From positions 30,288,001 to 30,352,000 of the forward strand of contig JAYKYS010000004.1 of the NCBI GenBank assembly GCA_036924285.1: DNA of 64,000 bases, written 5' to 3'. The DNA comes from Asterella californica. Taxonomy: Eukaryota; Streptophyta; Marchantiopsida; Marchantiales; Aytoniaceae. The notes beneath the pieces are model-generated. The model was not told where the DNA came from. It saw only the letters and a program-made list of their open reading frames with translations, and searched no databases. A program made the translations under genes and the position numbers. Shown one piece after another: positions 24,500 through 36,034 of the stretch; positions within the stretch are counted from its first letter, which is position 1, and every line of letters starts with the position of its first letter.

Positions 24500-24960
24500 A
24501 CCGTGTAAGAAAAGTGGTTTTGTGTACAACTTGTCGTCATTATAACAATTTCTATCCATTTCTATGGATGAACGTCGTGTTGAACAATCATGATGTCTTT
24601 GTCATGTAAATGTCATGTATAAGATGATTTTTTTCCATCATAACAATTTCTTGCAAATTCTATGAAAAATGGTCTAATTTGATACACTATCATGTCCTTG
24701 TCATTTTTGTAAGTGTCGTTAGGTTCATCTCTCTTTGCGAAGTTAAATCATTACTCAAAGTTCAAAGAACGTCATGTTCACCCAATCACATAAAGTGACA
24801 AACATGACTTGCAAGAACGTTGACTTCTTGCGCATTATGAAGATGTTTCTCCATCGTAACAATATCTATCCAATTCTATGGATCACTGTTGTGTTGATTC
24901 ACTCGTCATGTCTTGTCGTTATCCAAATTTCAGAAAACATCATGATCACCAAGTCACACT
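24500..24960. repeat. Imperfect internal repeats within element F
   Basis: The phrase ATAACAATTTCTATCCATTTC or a close variant followed by TATGGATSA recurs near 24540 and 24855, with a shorter variant near 24638. Each is followed by GTCATGT-rich sequence. The block lies between the F gag-side and RT pieces and is not coding. It may be a small insertion or a decayed tandem repeat. Confidence 0.45.
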
Positions 24961-25055
24961 AAGTGCAAGAAAAATCATTAAATCAATAATCATATAAAAT
25001 CTTTGTTATAAAATTCATAAAGTTAAGTTTGAAAAAATACAAAGATTTCTAATCA

Positions 25056-26378
25056 CTATTCTATATCTTCATCTCTTGTAGAAAGAGGTTCATTTTGTGC
25101 ATGTAGAAGATTCTCTATTGGAGACACCTTCATTTGATCTTCAAAAAGCAATGTCCAATGCAACATTGTTCTTTGAGGATGCCCTCCTTGAGCTAACGAC
25201 GGATAAATCATGAGTTGAATAGCTTGTCGCAAAGTTTCATCATGAATCTCAAATGATGGATGTGTCATTCGAGGATATCCTTCTTGGTATTTCAACTCGT
25301 TATACTGTCGTTCTTCTTGGAGAGTCATATTTGTGAAATAATCTCTACAAAGAACTCACATGAGATACTTGATGGCATATATGTCTGTCTTCTTTGTACA
25401 AGAAGTTGTGAACAAATGGTTGTTCTCAAATCTCGTATGACAAGCACCTTTAAGTTTTCATCAACTCTAGAGCCACTCACGATCTAGGATTCATTTCGTC
25501 CTCGTTGTAACGTATATCATTTGGTCCTCGAGTATCTTCCACACGCTGTGCAAATCCAAGATCTCTTATTCCAGAAAATATCATTGATCAAACAAACATG
25601 TTATAATGTCTCTTTCTTCTTTCGTTCGAGCCTCTGAAGTTCTATGAGGGTCATCCGATCATAGTCCACTCCTCTGAATCTCTTCAGAAAAGCTGTCTTC
25701 AGAGTAGCCCAAACGACCATTACTAACCCATCATCCAACATTTTACTCATCCATTTCCTTCCCTTCTTTATGATCAAACTAGGAAATACACGGAGTCTGT
25801 CGGCATCCGAGTCTTCCTTGTTAGATCGAGAGATAGTCTCGAACATCATGATGAAGTCGTCCGCGTCAGCATCATCGTCGTACAGATGATACTTCTGCCG
25901 AGTGTAGGACGCCATGTCGATTGCCGGCTGATGCGACTGCCAACTTCTTCCTCCCTCAGACCCAGGTGGTGGAGATGGTCTTCTCAAAGGTCAGGTCTAT
26001 TTGAATCACGAATGTCGTCTTCTGAGTCAGAGCTACTGTCGTTGTCGCCTTCTAAGACGTCTAGATTGATCTCCTCTAATCTTTCTTCACCTTGAGAAGC
26101 CTCCTCTCACTTGGGAAGACGTCTTTCGAGTAACCAATACCAAAATCTAGTTTATACACGTGGTCACCCAGTTGGCTTCTGTCTTCTCCAAAGATTATGC
26201 TCGAGATGGAAGGCTCTCCCAACTCTACTGACCGGATCTTCTTAAGCTCTTCTTCTTTCCTTTGGTGTCTCAGGGATATCCGCTGCTCTCTAGAAGCGGT
26301 TCGCTGGGATGAATGTACCCACTCAGGGTCTTTACCCGTGCGTCTTCTACTTCTTCCTCTGATCGGAGGCATCCACAA
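25056..26378 (-). pseudogene. Element F gag relic
   Basis: The minus-strand block at 25987-25601 has a retrotransposon gag signature: DADADDFIMMFETISRSN, then DADRLRVFPSLIIKKGRKW and TAFLKRFRG. It is preceded by a basic/acidic N-terminal segment (26378-26076) and followed by a broken segment to about 25056. Stops split the frame. No zinc knuckle or protease was found between gag and RT, so those parts are probably lost or too decayed. Confidence 0.65.
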
Positions 26379-26597
26379 GAGTGTTGAGAAGAGATGTCCC
26401 TCTTCTTCTAACTTGGAAGCGGGGAAGCGGCTTCTTCCAGTTCCCCCTGATGTATCTCATCAGCTTCTGGTTGCAGTTCCTGTCTTCTAGCAAGATAGAG
26501 TCTCATAACACGTTCAACTACAATCAAAGTTAGTTTGAAATGAAACTAACTACTGACACACAGATCCAGGAAGCTTAGAACAGAAGTTACTAAGATG

Positions 26598-26622
26598 AAA
26601 TCCTCGGCAGCAGTGTCAAAAA
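26598..26622 (-). other. Primer-binding-site-like sequence of element F
   Basis: Read on the minus strand, TTTTTGACACTGCTGCCGAGG lies 14 bases after the end of LTR-B3. It resembles the TTTTTGG...CCGTTGCCGGG type of tRNA primer site that element D carries intact at 49805-49822, with several mismatches. This supports LTR-B3 as the 5' LTR of F, but the match is degenerate. Confidence 0.45.
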
Positions 26623-26636
26623 TGGTGCTCACTATA

Positions 26637-27790
26637 TGTAGTGTCGTAGGATTATTCCTTTTGCCCATTTAGTATACAAGATATCGTTCCCACAGAGGAT
26701 TTGCACAAATAACACTATTCTAAGTTCTAAGATCTGTTCAAACACACAAACACACGGGTTTTGCCTAGAAATCCCGTCTTCTCACAAAACCACACGGCTT
26801 CCAGACTCTTCAAAAGGTGCTCTGGACCTAAACAAACAACTACTAACTAAAATATCACACAACTATCTACAGAGAAGCTCGGGAAGACGCTTCCTGCTTC
26901 CAGGTCACTTCTTTCGATCTTATCAGTATCGTCTTTCCGAAGCAATTCTCGGCTTCTGGGGGTTCAACTCAGCTTCTCACACCTCCAGAAGCCTGCTCTT
27001 GCTTTGTAGAAGTCGACTAGCAACGTCTGTCGCACATTGCTCTTCCAATTTCCAACGGGTTAGATTAATCACAGGGTGTATGCCCCTTGTAGCCTTCCCA
27101 GGCTTCTGCCTACGAAAACGGTCTTCCTGCAACACTACAACGACATTCACCTTCACGGAAGCTCAATAGAAGTGTCGGAAGCTCACTAGAAGAAGGTAAG
27201 AAGATGGGGAAGATGGGAAAGAAGAGAAAATCCAAACAAGAGAGAAACAAGATGGAAATGAGAAATTAAGACTCCGACAGGCTTCTAGTCCGGATCCTGA
27301 CTAACAAGCCATCCCTGCTTGTAATAGTTTGGGGAGGAAGACAACAAACGTACGTACAGTCACACAGTCTTCTACTTGAGGATGTCGTCTTCTGCTGTGA
27401 GAAGAAGACTTCTTTCTCCTTCTCTCGCTGCTCCAACTACTCTGTCTTCTAAGATCCCTTACCCATAAGACCATCTGTACGTGGATCCGAAGTGCTCCAC
27501 TAGACGAGCCAAGCTGCGAATCTGCACAACTGCTGACAGTCACCGCCACTCAAGAAGAACGCTTCCCATGCACAATAGAGAGTGAATTCAAGGAAACCCA
27601 CTACCTCCAGGACACATGCAAAGCTTCTGCACTCAAATCAGCAATCCATTCCCCGAGAAGAAGGCACATTGGCGTTGGGAAACTCACTCCTTCTACTTTT
27701 GCTCCTACTCCTCGACACACCAGTCTAGCCAGCATGACTACACGAGGATGCCGTTCCCTGCTCCTAAACTGTCCACTACCTCCATCTATA
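26637..27790 (-). repeat. LTR-B copy 3
   Basis: It starts TGTAGTGTCGTAGG. It is closest by eye to copy 4: both carry AATAGTTTGGGGAGGAAGAC and ACAACAAACGTRCGTA. The terminal end has drifted (CTATA instead of CTACA). A purine-rich stretch follows on the minus strand at 27791-27800. Its left neighbour is the F body and its right neighbour is the family B internal region. Confidence 0.7.
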
Positions 27791-30700
27791 TCTTCGAACC
27801 ATTGCTGGCAACGAGCATGCAGACCCTTCCGGTGTAATCCCAATCTATTCGTATGTCTCTAACATCGGGTGTAGTGTATGTGCACACAGTACACAAAAAT
27901 TACTAATGTACTTAGTGCCCTCTCATGTGTGTATATTGTGTTCCTACTCACAGTGAGGCATATGTGTGTCCGAAAATCTACACTGTGATCTTACTTATGC
28001 ATCTGCCTTGAGGCGTAGAGAGAATCCCCTCCAATCCTCGACTACAACCAGGGAGAGATGGGTGCTGTCAGAAGGCTGCCACCCCACATGCAAGCGGTTC
28101 CCTTTCCTAATTAGCCATCCACCTTACTACTCCTACGCTGCCTACTCTGTCACATGATCATCTATCTAATATTACACTAAAACTGCCACCTCCTAAGATA
28201 ACATATTCGGTTCCTACTAAGTTTAGACAAGTCAACTTGTCTTCTACGTTGTGCTGTCTACTCTAATTGCTCGGATGCAATCTCTATTTGATCTGCTCCT
28301 ACCTGAACTCCTAACTCGACTTCTGATAAGTTGAGAAGCCCTGCAAATACCTCGGGTGTCACTGAGGTGGCTTCCTCCTCAACATTCGTCGCTGGCTCTG
28401 CTGCTGCTACTTCGGAAGACAGAAGCGTCTTCTGGGAAGCTGGGTCGACTTGTGCTTCCTCGCTCTTCTGAGACACTAGTTCGACACTGGGAGCCATGGT
28501 GACCTCATAGGAGTTCGGAGAAGTCGCTTCCTCCACTCGGAATACCTGGGAAGACAGCTCTTCACCTTGTCTTCCAGAAGACATCTTGTCTTCCGAGGCT
28601 TCTTCCGAGATCTTCTCGACTTCCAACGCTGTCACTATCAAGTGGACAGCGAGGTCGAACTCCTCTTTCTCCAAGTCTGATCCGGTCGCTGGTACTGGGG
28701 CTTGGGAAGATGCAGTTGCGGATGGCGGAATCAAAGAAAGACCGTAGAGTATCTTCACTCCCTCTATCTGCCGATCCAAGTACCGGAACATGCTCTCCTT
28801 GCACTCTACCAACATCCCTCTAGACTCGTCGTCTCATTCTCTAGCTAAGATAAGAAGCTTCCTACCCGCGGTGAAGTTAAACTTCTTCCGAAGTGCTTCC
28901 ACCGACTGAGCTAACATTCCTTGCGCACGAGCTACCGATGCTTCCCGCTACGTCTTCTCGGCTACAGTCAGCACTTCTACGACTTCCCGCAGTGTCTTCC
29001 ATGTCGTCTTCTCTTCTGCAAGGGCGATGATCTTACCCCGCACTCGTAGAACCTCTTGGTCACGCTGCTGTAAACGCGCTTGCAACTCCTGGTTGCTCTT
29101 CCTCAGCTACGCTAACTCCTTGGTAGAAGTGGCTGCTTCCGTCTTGTACTTCACTGCGAGCTTCTCCATGGTGCGGAGGTTGACTTCCAGCGCTCCTACC
29201 TTATTTTGATCTTCTTCCTGCCGCATCAGGGTGCGCAGATCGAATCCAAGCTGTAGTGACTTCTCTGGAGCCATCGCTCTCTTCTCCATCAACTCCATAG
29301 CTGGCTGGATCTCCAAGTGGAAGAAGGCACTGAACTCCTCCAGTCTTCTTCCCCCGGAAGACACACTCATCCTCACGATTCGATCGGAGGTGCCTTCCTT
29401 GTCTTCCAGAGGTAAGGATGCCTTTTCCACCACTATGATCTTTGTTTCTGCGCACGGGAAGATGCTACTCTTCTCATGTTCCGGGATGGAAGATCTCTCC
29501 CCATGGCAGAAGCGGTCCTCTTTACTACGCTTTCTCGCATCGCAGTAGGAGTATCCATCCAACCTTCGTCTTCTGAAGTCTTCGGAAGACTCCCTGGTGT
29601 TGCAGAAGCGGTCTTCTGCGCAGCTCGGGTACTCAAGGGCTCCTCCTGTGAGTCGGACTCCGATCCAGAGTGAATGATTGACGACTCCAGTGTGTCGGAA
29701 GACGCGACACCACCAAGGAAGATAGGTCCTAAGAGTGTGCCTAGGATGACCACCTCGGTCATCTTCTCCCGAGGTCTCCTCCTTCGTCTCGTGCTGCCCC
29801 GTTGGTCCATATCTCGCCAACTGATCTTCCATTAGATCCCCCTTGGCTACGTACAGATAACAGAAGAACGGAGTAAGATGTCCTCCTGCCGGAGTGCCTA
29901 AGTACACCAGCTCTACCTGCACATATGCATGGAAGAACGCACCCTAGTTGATGGGCAGCCCTTCCCAAATGGCTTCCAGGAATTCCACGTCCTGGTCTCC
30001 AAGATACCTCGTCTTCTGTGTCTTTTCATGGGAAAGAGGTGAAGGAACAACTTCGCCTGAAGACGCTTCTGCAACTCCAGGTAAGCTTCAACCTTCCATC
30101 TGTTTCTTCCCTGCCTGTCCTCCAAGAAGAGACAAGTTGTGCTTCCAAGCACATGCCATTTCCCTGAGATCATGGGTAGGATCTTCTTCTCCAATTCGTA
30201 CCCCTTGTTCTCTGCTTCCGACCTGTAGAAAGTCATACGCCACCATTCTGCTGTCCAGGAAGATGGTCTTCCCCGAGCTACTCTTGCCTTCGCATGTACA
30301 CAGTTGCGAGGCGGTAATGCTACCCAAACCTCCTCCAGAAGATCTTGGTCGGCGAGGTTCCACTCCCACAGAAAGAAGTCGAGACCCAACTCCTTGATGA
30401 AGGGTTTGGCCTCGGCCAACTCTGCTGCCGGTAACACCAACCCTCGAGGATGCATCGACATACTTGAAACTTTGTTGCACTAAACCACACATACTTACTG
30501 TGAGCCGAAGGCTCAGTCCTTCCCAAGTTCTCACAGTCTAGCTTCCACTTTCAGAAGACGATTCTAGTCTTCCAGAAGACAACTACTCTGTCTTCCGGGA
30601 TCTTAACAGTGCTTCCTAAGTAGCTCTCGTCTTTCGAGCTATATCTAAACAATCCTAACTAAGCAAGGCGTCGCATGGATTCCTAAGAAGACCTTGCATT

Positions 30701-31172
30701 ACATCATACTTCCTAACAGAAGATACAAGATATGCGAGAAGTAGAGTGTATGAAAAGTTCAGAAGATGGTTGCGGGCTCTTGCGATGACAGTGGTCTCTG
30801 GGAAGACTCCCGGGACAGCTTCCGATTCAAAAACGTTCTCGGAAGACTTCCCGAAGCCAGGCTTCCCTTCACTAGTCTCACTTGTCTTCTGCTTCCTACA
30901 CGCAATCTAACCTCACAACAGACACAAGACATTCGCACTCTGTTCTTCTGACTTCTCACCTCTCATACACACTCAGAAGAAACTTGCTGCATGATGGGAA
31001 GACATGACCCTCGACCATTCTCTCCAGATTCTGCCAGCAAGACTTCTCACATCTCTCTTCTAAGTTCGAGAAGAAGAAGGAATAGGCTGCTATGGATCGG
31101 ACATAAGAGACCCGTAAAGGACCCTCACGTCTTCTCGCGCATTCTGTCAGTCTTTCCAGTCTTCTAGTCTCT
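27791..31172 (-). mobile_element. Family B internal region, copy 3
   Basis: This is the longest family B internal copy, running from LTR-B3 to a junction inside the element A methyltransferase relic at about 31172. The same 170-base right-hand extension (CGACCATTCTCTCCAGATTCTG...) occurs in copy 4 near 56500-56650, and both copies share sequence up to CTTCTAGTCTCTC. After that point the copies diverge, which suggests a real terminus or recombination breakpoint there. Confidence 0.65.
28258..30461 (-). pseudogene. Unclassified coiled-coil ORF of family B, copy 3 (broken)
   Basis: The start at 30461 gives SMHPRGLVLPAAELAEAKP, then a 182-residue globular stretch with FLWEWNLADQDLLEEV and RWKVEAYLELQKRLQAKLFL. 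After frame changes it continues with ELVYLGTPAGGHLTPFF, an acidic Ser-rich middle and a lysine/glutamate-rich helical stretch. It ends at 28815-28258 with MFRYLDRQIEGVKILYGLS and an acidic tail. Small frameshifts break it into overlapping frames (for example around 29920 and 29810). No enzymatic motif is seen and I do not recognise the family. Three copies with the same block order argue that it was once a real protein of an LTR element. Confidence 0.55.
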
Positions 31173-31712
31173 CCACCACAACCGTGGACGATGTGCACGA
31201 GATCCTACTCTCGTTGCATCCAACAACACTGCCGATCCAACCCAAGACCACACTTGGTGCACACTCGCCATCATCTGTGTACGAGCATCACCCAACAAAA
31301 GAACGTTCTCCAAGATGTACGTTGGAGAATCCACTTGATGCATCTGGAGACGTCGTAAGATCCGTAACATCTTCCAAAACATCCTAGATCGTGGCTCATG
31401 TAAACCCTGACCTCTCCCAGCACGTGTGTGACCTTGACATGGCCACCCGGCTATCACTAAGTGAATCGTGTCAACAAACGTGAGATCATGCGCCTCCAAC
31501 AACGAAATATCCGACGGTTATGCTTGCTGGTATCCTCTAACGGCTGATATGGACAACAACTCAAGATATCTCTACACCGAATGTGCCACATGACGCAATG
31601 AGATGCGTCTCGCAACCTCATCTCTCTCCACATACAAGTATCATTGTACTTGTATGTCTGTCTGCAATACCGCAGCCAAACCTGTGCTGATCTCTTTGAA
31701 CATCTCTAACAC
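31173..31712 (-). pseudogene. DNA cytosine-5 methyltransferase relic inside retroelement A
   Basis: Minus-strand reading begins with a motif I-like segment (VLEMF...STGLAAVL, 31712-31670). It continues to motif IV at 31460-31420 with LVIAGWPCQGHTRAG, where the Pro-Cys pair is the catalytic loop. Motif VI ENV is at 31310-31302 in YILENVLLLGDAR. A motif VIII-like VGSRAHRPRLWW follows at the left end. The spacing and order I-IV-VI-VIII are those of C5 DNA methyltransferases. Three in-frame stops lie between motifs I and IV, and the frame is cut after motif VIII where family B sequence begins, so motifs IX-X and the target recognition domain are absent. It sits between the retropepsin (31995-32610) and, across the inserted DNA, the RT relic ending at 15865. 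Inference: it was part of the element's polyprotein. Confidence 0.82.
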
Positions 31713-31736
31713 ACATATACCCTCCTCTAGATACCG

Positions 31737-32640
31737 TCACACAATGAGAGTCATATCTAACGGTGATAAGATCACAATGCCAGTAGCAAGAACAACCTTT
31801 GGTTCCTCTACTGGTGGTACAAAGGCTTCACTCCAAGCATACTGCACCAACTGATCCGCATACTGCTGCAACTCTTCACTCGAACTCCAAAGTGGAACAT
31901 CCAAGACAGATGGTACTAACGTAGACATGCTAGACATGTCCCCCATCTCCTAAAAGACCGGAGTATCCTCCGCATAGGCATTGCCCTCCAACAACTAGCT
32001 CGGCCAAGTGATGATCGAACTGAACCCTGCAACGGATGCCATCGTCCCTGGTGCAGACTCCGTTGTCCCAACTCTAGCACTGAACCGCATTGGTAAGTGG
32101 CTCACTCGTCCCTCACCGGACTGCCAACCTGGTCTGTAAGATGTTGTCTCTGTCCAATAATCGATCACCTTTTTTAACGGGATTTTATTCAAAAGAGAAC
32201 CCCATAGGATATAACATAGCACCTCCAACCAATACATCATAAGACTCCGCAGCCATAACGATGGCCTTGGCTCTCATCATGGAGCCATCCGTGGGATGAT
32301 CTGATCGAACTCTCACCGTCAACATCTCACGTTTCATGTGTAGAGTTGTACCTCCTGATCCTCCTAGAAATATCTGTAGCTGGAATAGACATCCCTCCAC
32401 CTCGTACTTCCTCAGACCCGAACCAATACACGCCACCTTCCCCAACATCAACGGTTGGATTCCAGAGTCTAACAAGACTTTTTGTGGTCGATACACCTTC
32501 CATGACGGTGCCACCAAACAGAAGATATCACTTCTGTTGTCCAACAACACCACACCTGGTGTCAAACCAGCACGGTCAATCGCCGGCCTAGCTGGTAACT
32601 CATCTAACATGGCAGTCGCCGCTTGTCAAATACCACTGAT
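31737..32640 (-). pseudogene. Element A retropepsin and following linker
   Basis: Minus strand. An aspartic protease core with VLLDSGIQPLMLGK (DSG active-site triad near 32490) is followed by a glycine-hydrophobic flap region and DVLVGGAMLYPMGF near 32210. An IDYWTETTSYRPGWQSGEGR linker follows near 32165-32100. The downstream stretch (31946-31737) continues toward the methyltransferase with a WSEAFVPPVEEPKVVLATG segment. Frames are broken by stops and small shifts. The gene order gag, protease, methyltransferase follows from its neighbours on both sides. Confidence 0.8.
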
Positions 32641-33201
32641 AGCTGTCATGATCTTCGACTCTCTAGACACGTCTACCGTCTCTTGCTGAACCACCTCAGC
32701 ACTATAAGTAACAACATCCTCGCTCTCACTAAGCGTGGCCGCCAACTGGAACACTGGAGCCAAGCTGACTCCCAATGCTCTCATATCTGTGGCTGAAAAT
32801 AGTGAGGCTCGCAAAACTGCTGTAGTCACCCCCAACATCGGGTCAACATCGCATCCACAGACGTCGAAGGTTGTCTCACATCACACCCACTCCTGGATGT
32901 CAATATCTCCAAGTCCACTGCACCATCGGTAGGCCATTAGGAACCATAGATGTGGTCTTCAACGCCTCCGATAACGTGAACGACTGGGGAAGCCTGGCCT
33001 GTCTACCAGCCTCTCCGCGTCGTGGATCCAAGTCCACTGACGTACCTCGTGGCTTAGAGACACGTACTTCACCTCTAGTCACTGCCGCAGATGTCTCAAT
33101 CTGCACAACACTAACCATGAAGTCGAAGTCACCTCCTTCTCCTCCATAAGACGTGGAAGCCTCTGTTCCAACAGATCTCCGCTGAGTCATAGCCATACTA
33201 G

Positions 33202-34560
33202 CTATCCTCTACTCCAATTGCTCAATCCGAGCAGCCATACTTGCTTCTGACGTCGTAGCAAACGGTGGACCGACCGGTTCTCTCCCAGGTGCTGGACCTC
33301 TACCTCCAGCTCGACCACCACGGTCTCCTTGAGCTCCTCTGCCTCGTCCACGATCAGCCTTCCCTTGCCGCAGCTCGAGATGTAGATCAAAACAACGATC
33401 ACTATTGTGACCAAGTCGTCCGCAATGCTCACATTGCCTAGGTACTGCTTGAGACATCCTTGACGTCTCATAACCACCTCTCCTCTGTGGATAGTGCTTC
33501 TGTTGATGAGGACCATCACACATCCAGCAAGGACTCGCTTGCTACTGACTAGAGAAGGACGGCATGGACTTCTGCCCACCAGATCCTCCAACACCTCCTT
33601 GGGATCGTGACTGCTCCGCACGATCCTTACCACCACCACCACCACGCTGTTGCGTAGCCTGTGATCCTCGAGAAGAGGTGGTCGTCTCACGTGGTGTCTC
33701 CTTGCTGAACCCAACAACCACCACCCTCTTCTCCACCATGTTGAGCTCAATCCGCTCAGCTAAACCAAAAACAACCGCTAACGTCGGAGCAGTGTCTCTA
33801 AGAAGAGTGGCATCTCTGACTCTCTTACGCAACTCCAGATCTAGTATCTCATACCAGAACTGGACTGCCTGTGCTTTCGTCACCCCTTGGATAACACTGA
33901 TCAACCGCCTCATGCGACTAAACGTCTCGCGTATGCTCTCTCCAATTTTTCGCTGGAACTCATGCAGACTCCTCAACTTGTCGGTCCGCACACCTTGATA
34001 GTTTTTCTTCAAACATTGGAAGAACTGAACCACATGGTTAAACCCTGGTGGTACCTCGCTCACACTACCACCTGCTCCACTACTAGCGGACGCATCGTAA
34101 GCAGTAGGTACTCCGTCATCTATGGATGTACCACTGCTACTAGCACCCGAACTCGGAGGTGCTACGCCTCCTGAAACTATGCCAGTAGTGATAGAAATGT
34201 AGTTGGGAGACCAATGTTATCTCCACAACTCAATCTCCACACTGTAGTCTCGCCGGAACTCATGATAATCGTCCATCGGCGGTCCCTCCAAGTATTAGAA
34301 CAAGCCCTTCCACGCCATGAAGGGTATAAACAGCTGTGGGTTCCGCATCTGCTGCAGATCGCACCAACTGTCGAACTCCTGGATGAAGTCATCCATCTCG
34401 ATGGTACCCACTGTACTCGAGTAACGTCGAGGTTCTTTCGTGACCCCATAGATCTCGTCCATGTCCTACAACAATGGTGTGGTGACACTCGACTCACCAT
34501 CAGAAAACGCGTTATTTGCATCTGACTCGTCCTCTGAAACAATAGACGGCAATGGTGTAG
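33202..34560 (-). pseudogene. Element A gag relic with CCHC zinc knuckle
   Basis: The capsid-like segment at 34063-33542 contains FFQCLKKNYQGVRTDKLR, the SLHEFQRKIGESIRETFSRM block and WYEILDLELRKRVRD. It is followed by a Gly/Ser/Gln/Arg-rich linker. A zinc knuckle CEHCGRLGHNSDRC (CX2CX4HX4C) lies at about 33430-33385, and a Gly/Arg-rich tail follows. Upstream (34177-34540) the N-terminal gag sequence persists in shifted frames (MDDFIQEFDSWCDLQQ-type, near 34390). This is a typical Ty3/gypsy gag, now interrupted by frameshifts. Confidence 0.8.
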
Positions 34561-34868
34561 GTAGTAGGTAGTCGGTACCTCACCCCACCTTGTGTATACC
34601 CACTGTCCGAGAAGTCCGGATCAGAACCTCCCGAGAACTCCGTGATGAGAGAATCTCGGTAACACACTCTCCAACCAGAATGTCAAAATCCTTGTCACCA
34701 CTGTAACCACCACTTACCTAACCCCGCTCCTACTGAGCTCACCTATCCCCTACTAGGACGGTCAAGATAAGAGTAACATGTACCTGCCATCACCACAAGC
34801 AGCCTCTCACGATCTGTTGGTCGTCATTCCAACCGCACAGTGAGAGAAACAAAGATAGTCTGACTGGT
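34561..34868 (-). other. Probable 5' leader of element A
   Basis: This non-coding stretch lies between the gag relic and the inserted LTR-B4. No A-type LTR start (TGATACACTTG) is found here, so the original 5' LTR has been removed or displaced. No clear primer site was identified; TGGAATGACGACC near 34830-34818 (minus) is only a weak candidate. Confidence 0.35.
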
Positions 34869-36034
34869 TGTAGTGTCGCAGGATTACTCCTTTGGCCCAT
34901 TTAGTATACAAGATATCGTTCTCATAGAGGATTTGCACAAGTAACGCTGCTCTAAGTTCTAAGATCTGTTCAAACACACAAACACACGAGTTTTGCCTAG
35001 AAATCTCGTCTTCTCATAAAACCACGCGTCTTTCAGACTCGCCAAAAGGTGCTCTGGACCTAAACAAACAACTATTAACTAAAATATCACACAACTATTC
35101 ACAGAGAAGCTCGAGAAGACGCTTTCTGCTTCCATGTCACTTCTTCTGGTCTTTCAGTACCGTCTTCCCGAAGCAATTCTCGGCTTCTGGGGGTTCAACT
35201 CGGCTTCTCACACCTCCAGAAGACTGCTCCTTCTTCGCAGAAGTCGACTAGCAACGGCTGCTACACTTTACTCTTGCTCACATTCCAACGGGTTAGATTA
35301 ATCACAGGGTGTGTGCCCCCTGTAGCCTTCTCAGGCTTCTGCCTACGGAAATGGTCTTCCTGCAGCACTACAACGACATTCACCTTCACGGAAGCTCAAT
35401 AGAAGTCTCGGAAGCTCACTAGAAGAAGGTAAGAAGATGGGGAAGATGAGAGAAGATGGGGAAGAAGAGAAAATCCAAACAAGAGAAAAACAAGATGAAA
35501 AGGAGCAATTAAGATTTCGACAGGCTTCTAGTCCGGATCCTGACTAACAAGCCATCCCTGCTTGTAATAGTTTGGGGAGGAAGACAACAAACGTGCGTAT
35601 AGTTGCACCGTCTTCTACTTGAGGATGTCGTCTTCTGCTGTGGGAAGAAGGCTTCTTTCTTCTTCTCTCGCTGCTCCGACTACTATCTCTTCTGGGATCC
35701 CTTATCCATAAGACCGTCCGTACGTGGATCCGAAGTGCTCCACTGAACGAGCCAAGCTGCGAATCTGCACAGCTGCTGACAGTCACCGTCACTCAAGAAG
35801 AACGCTTCTCATGCACAATCGAGAGTGAATCCAAGGAAACCCACCACCCAGAAGACATGGACAAAGCTTCTGCACTCAAATCAGCAATCCATTCTCCGAG
35901 AAGAAGTCACATTGGCATTGGGAAGATCACTCTCTCTACTTCATGCTCCTACTCCTCGACACACCAGTCTAGCCAACAGGACTGCACGAGGATGCCGTTC
36001 CCTGCTCCTAGACTGTCCACTATCTCTATCTACA
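34869..36034 (-). repeat. LTR-B copy 4
   Basis: It starts TGTAGTGTCGCAGG and ends ATCTACA on the plus strand, closest to copy 3. A purine-rich stretch on the minus strand at 36035-36044 abuts it. Its left neighbour is the leader side of element A and its right neighbour is family B internal copy 4. Confidence 0.75.

Noticed and set aside
31173..31712. A host or bacterial methyltransferase gene by contamination
   Set aside because: It is in phase and order with retroelement A protease upstream, carries the same decay and lies inside eukaryotic repeat DNA.
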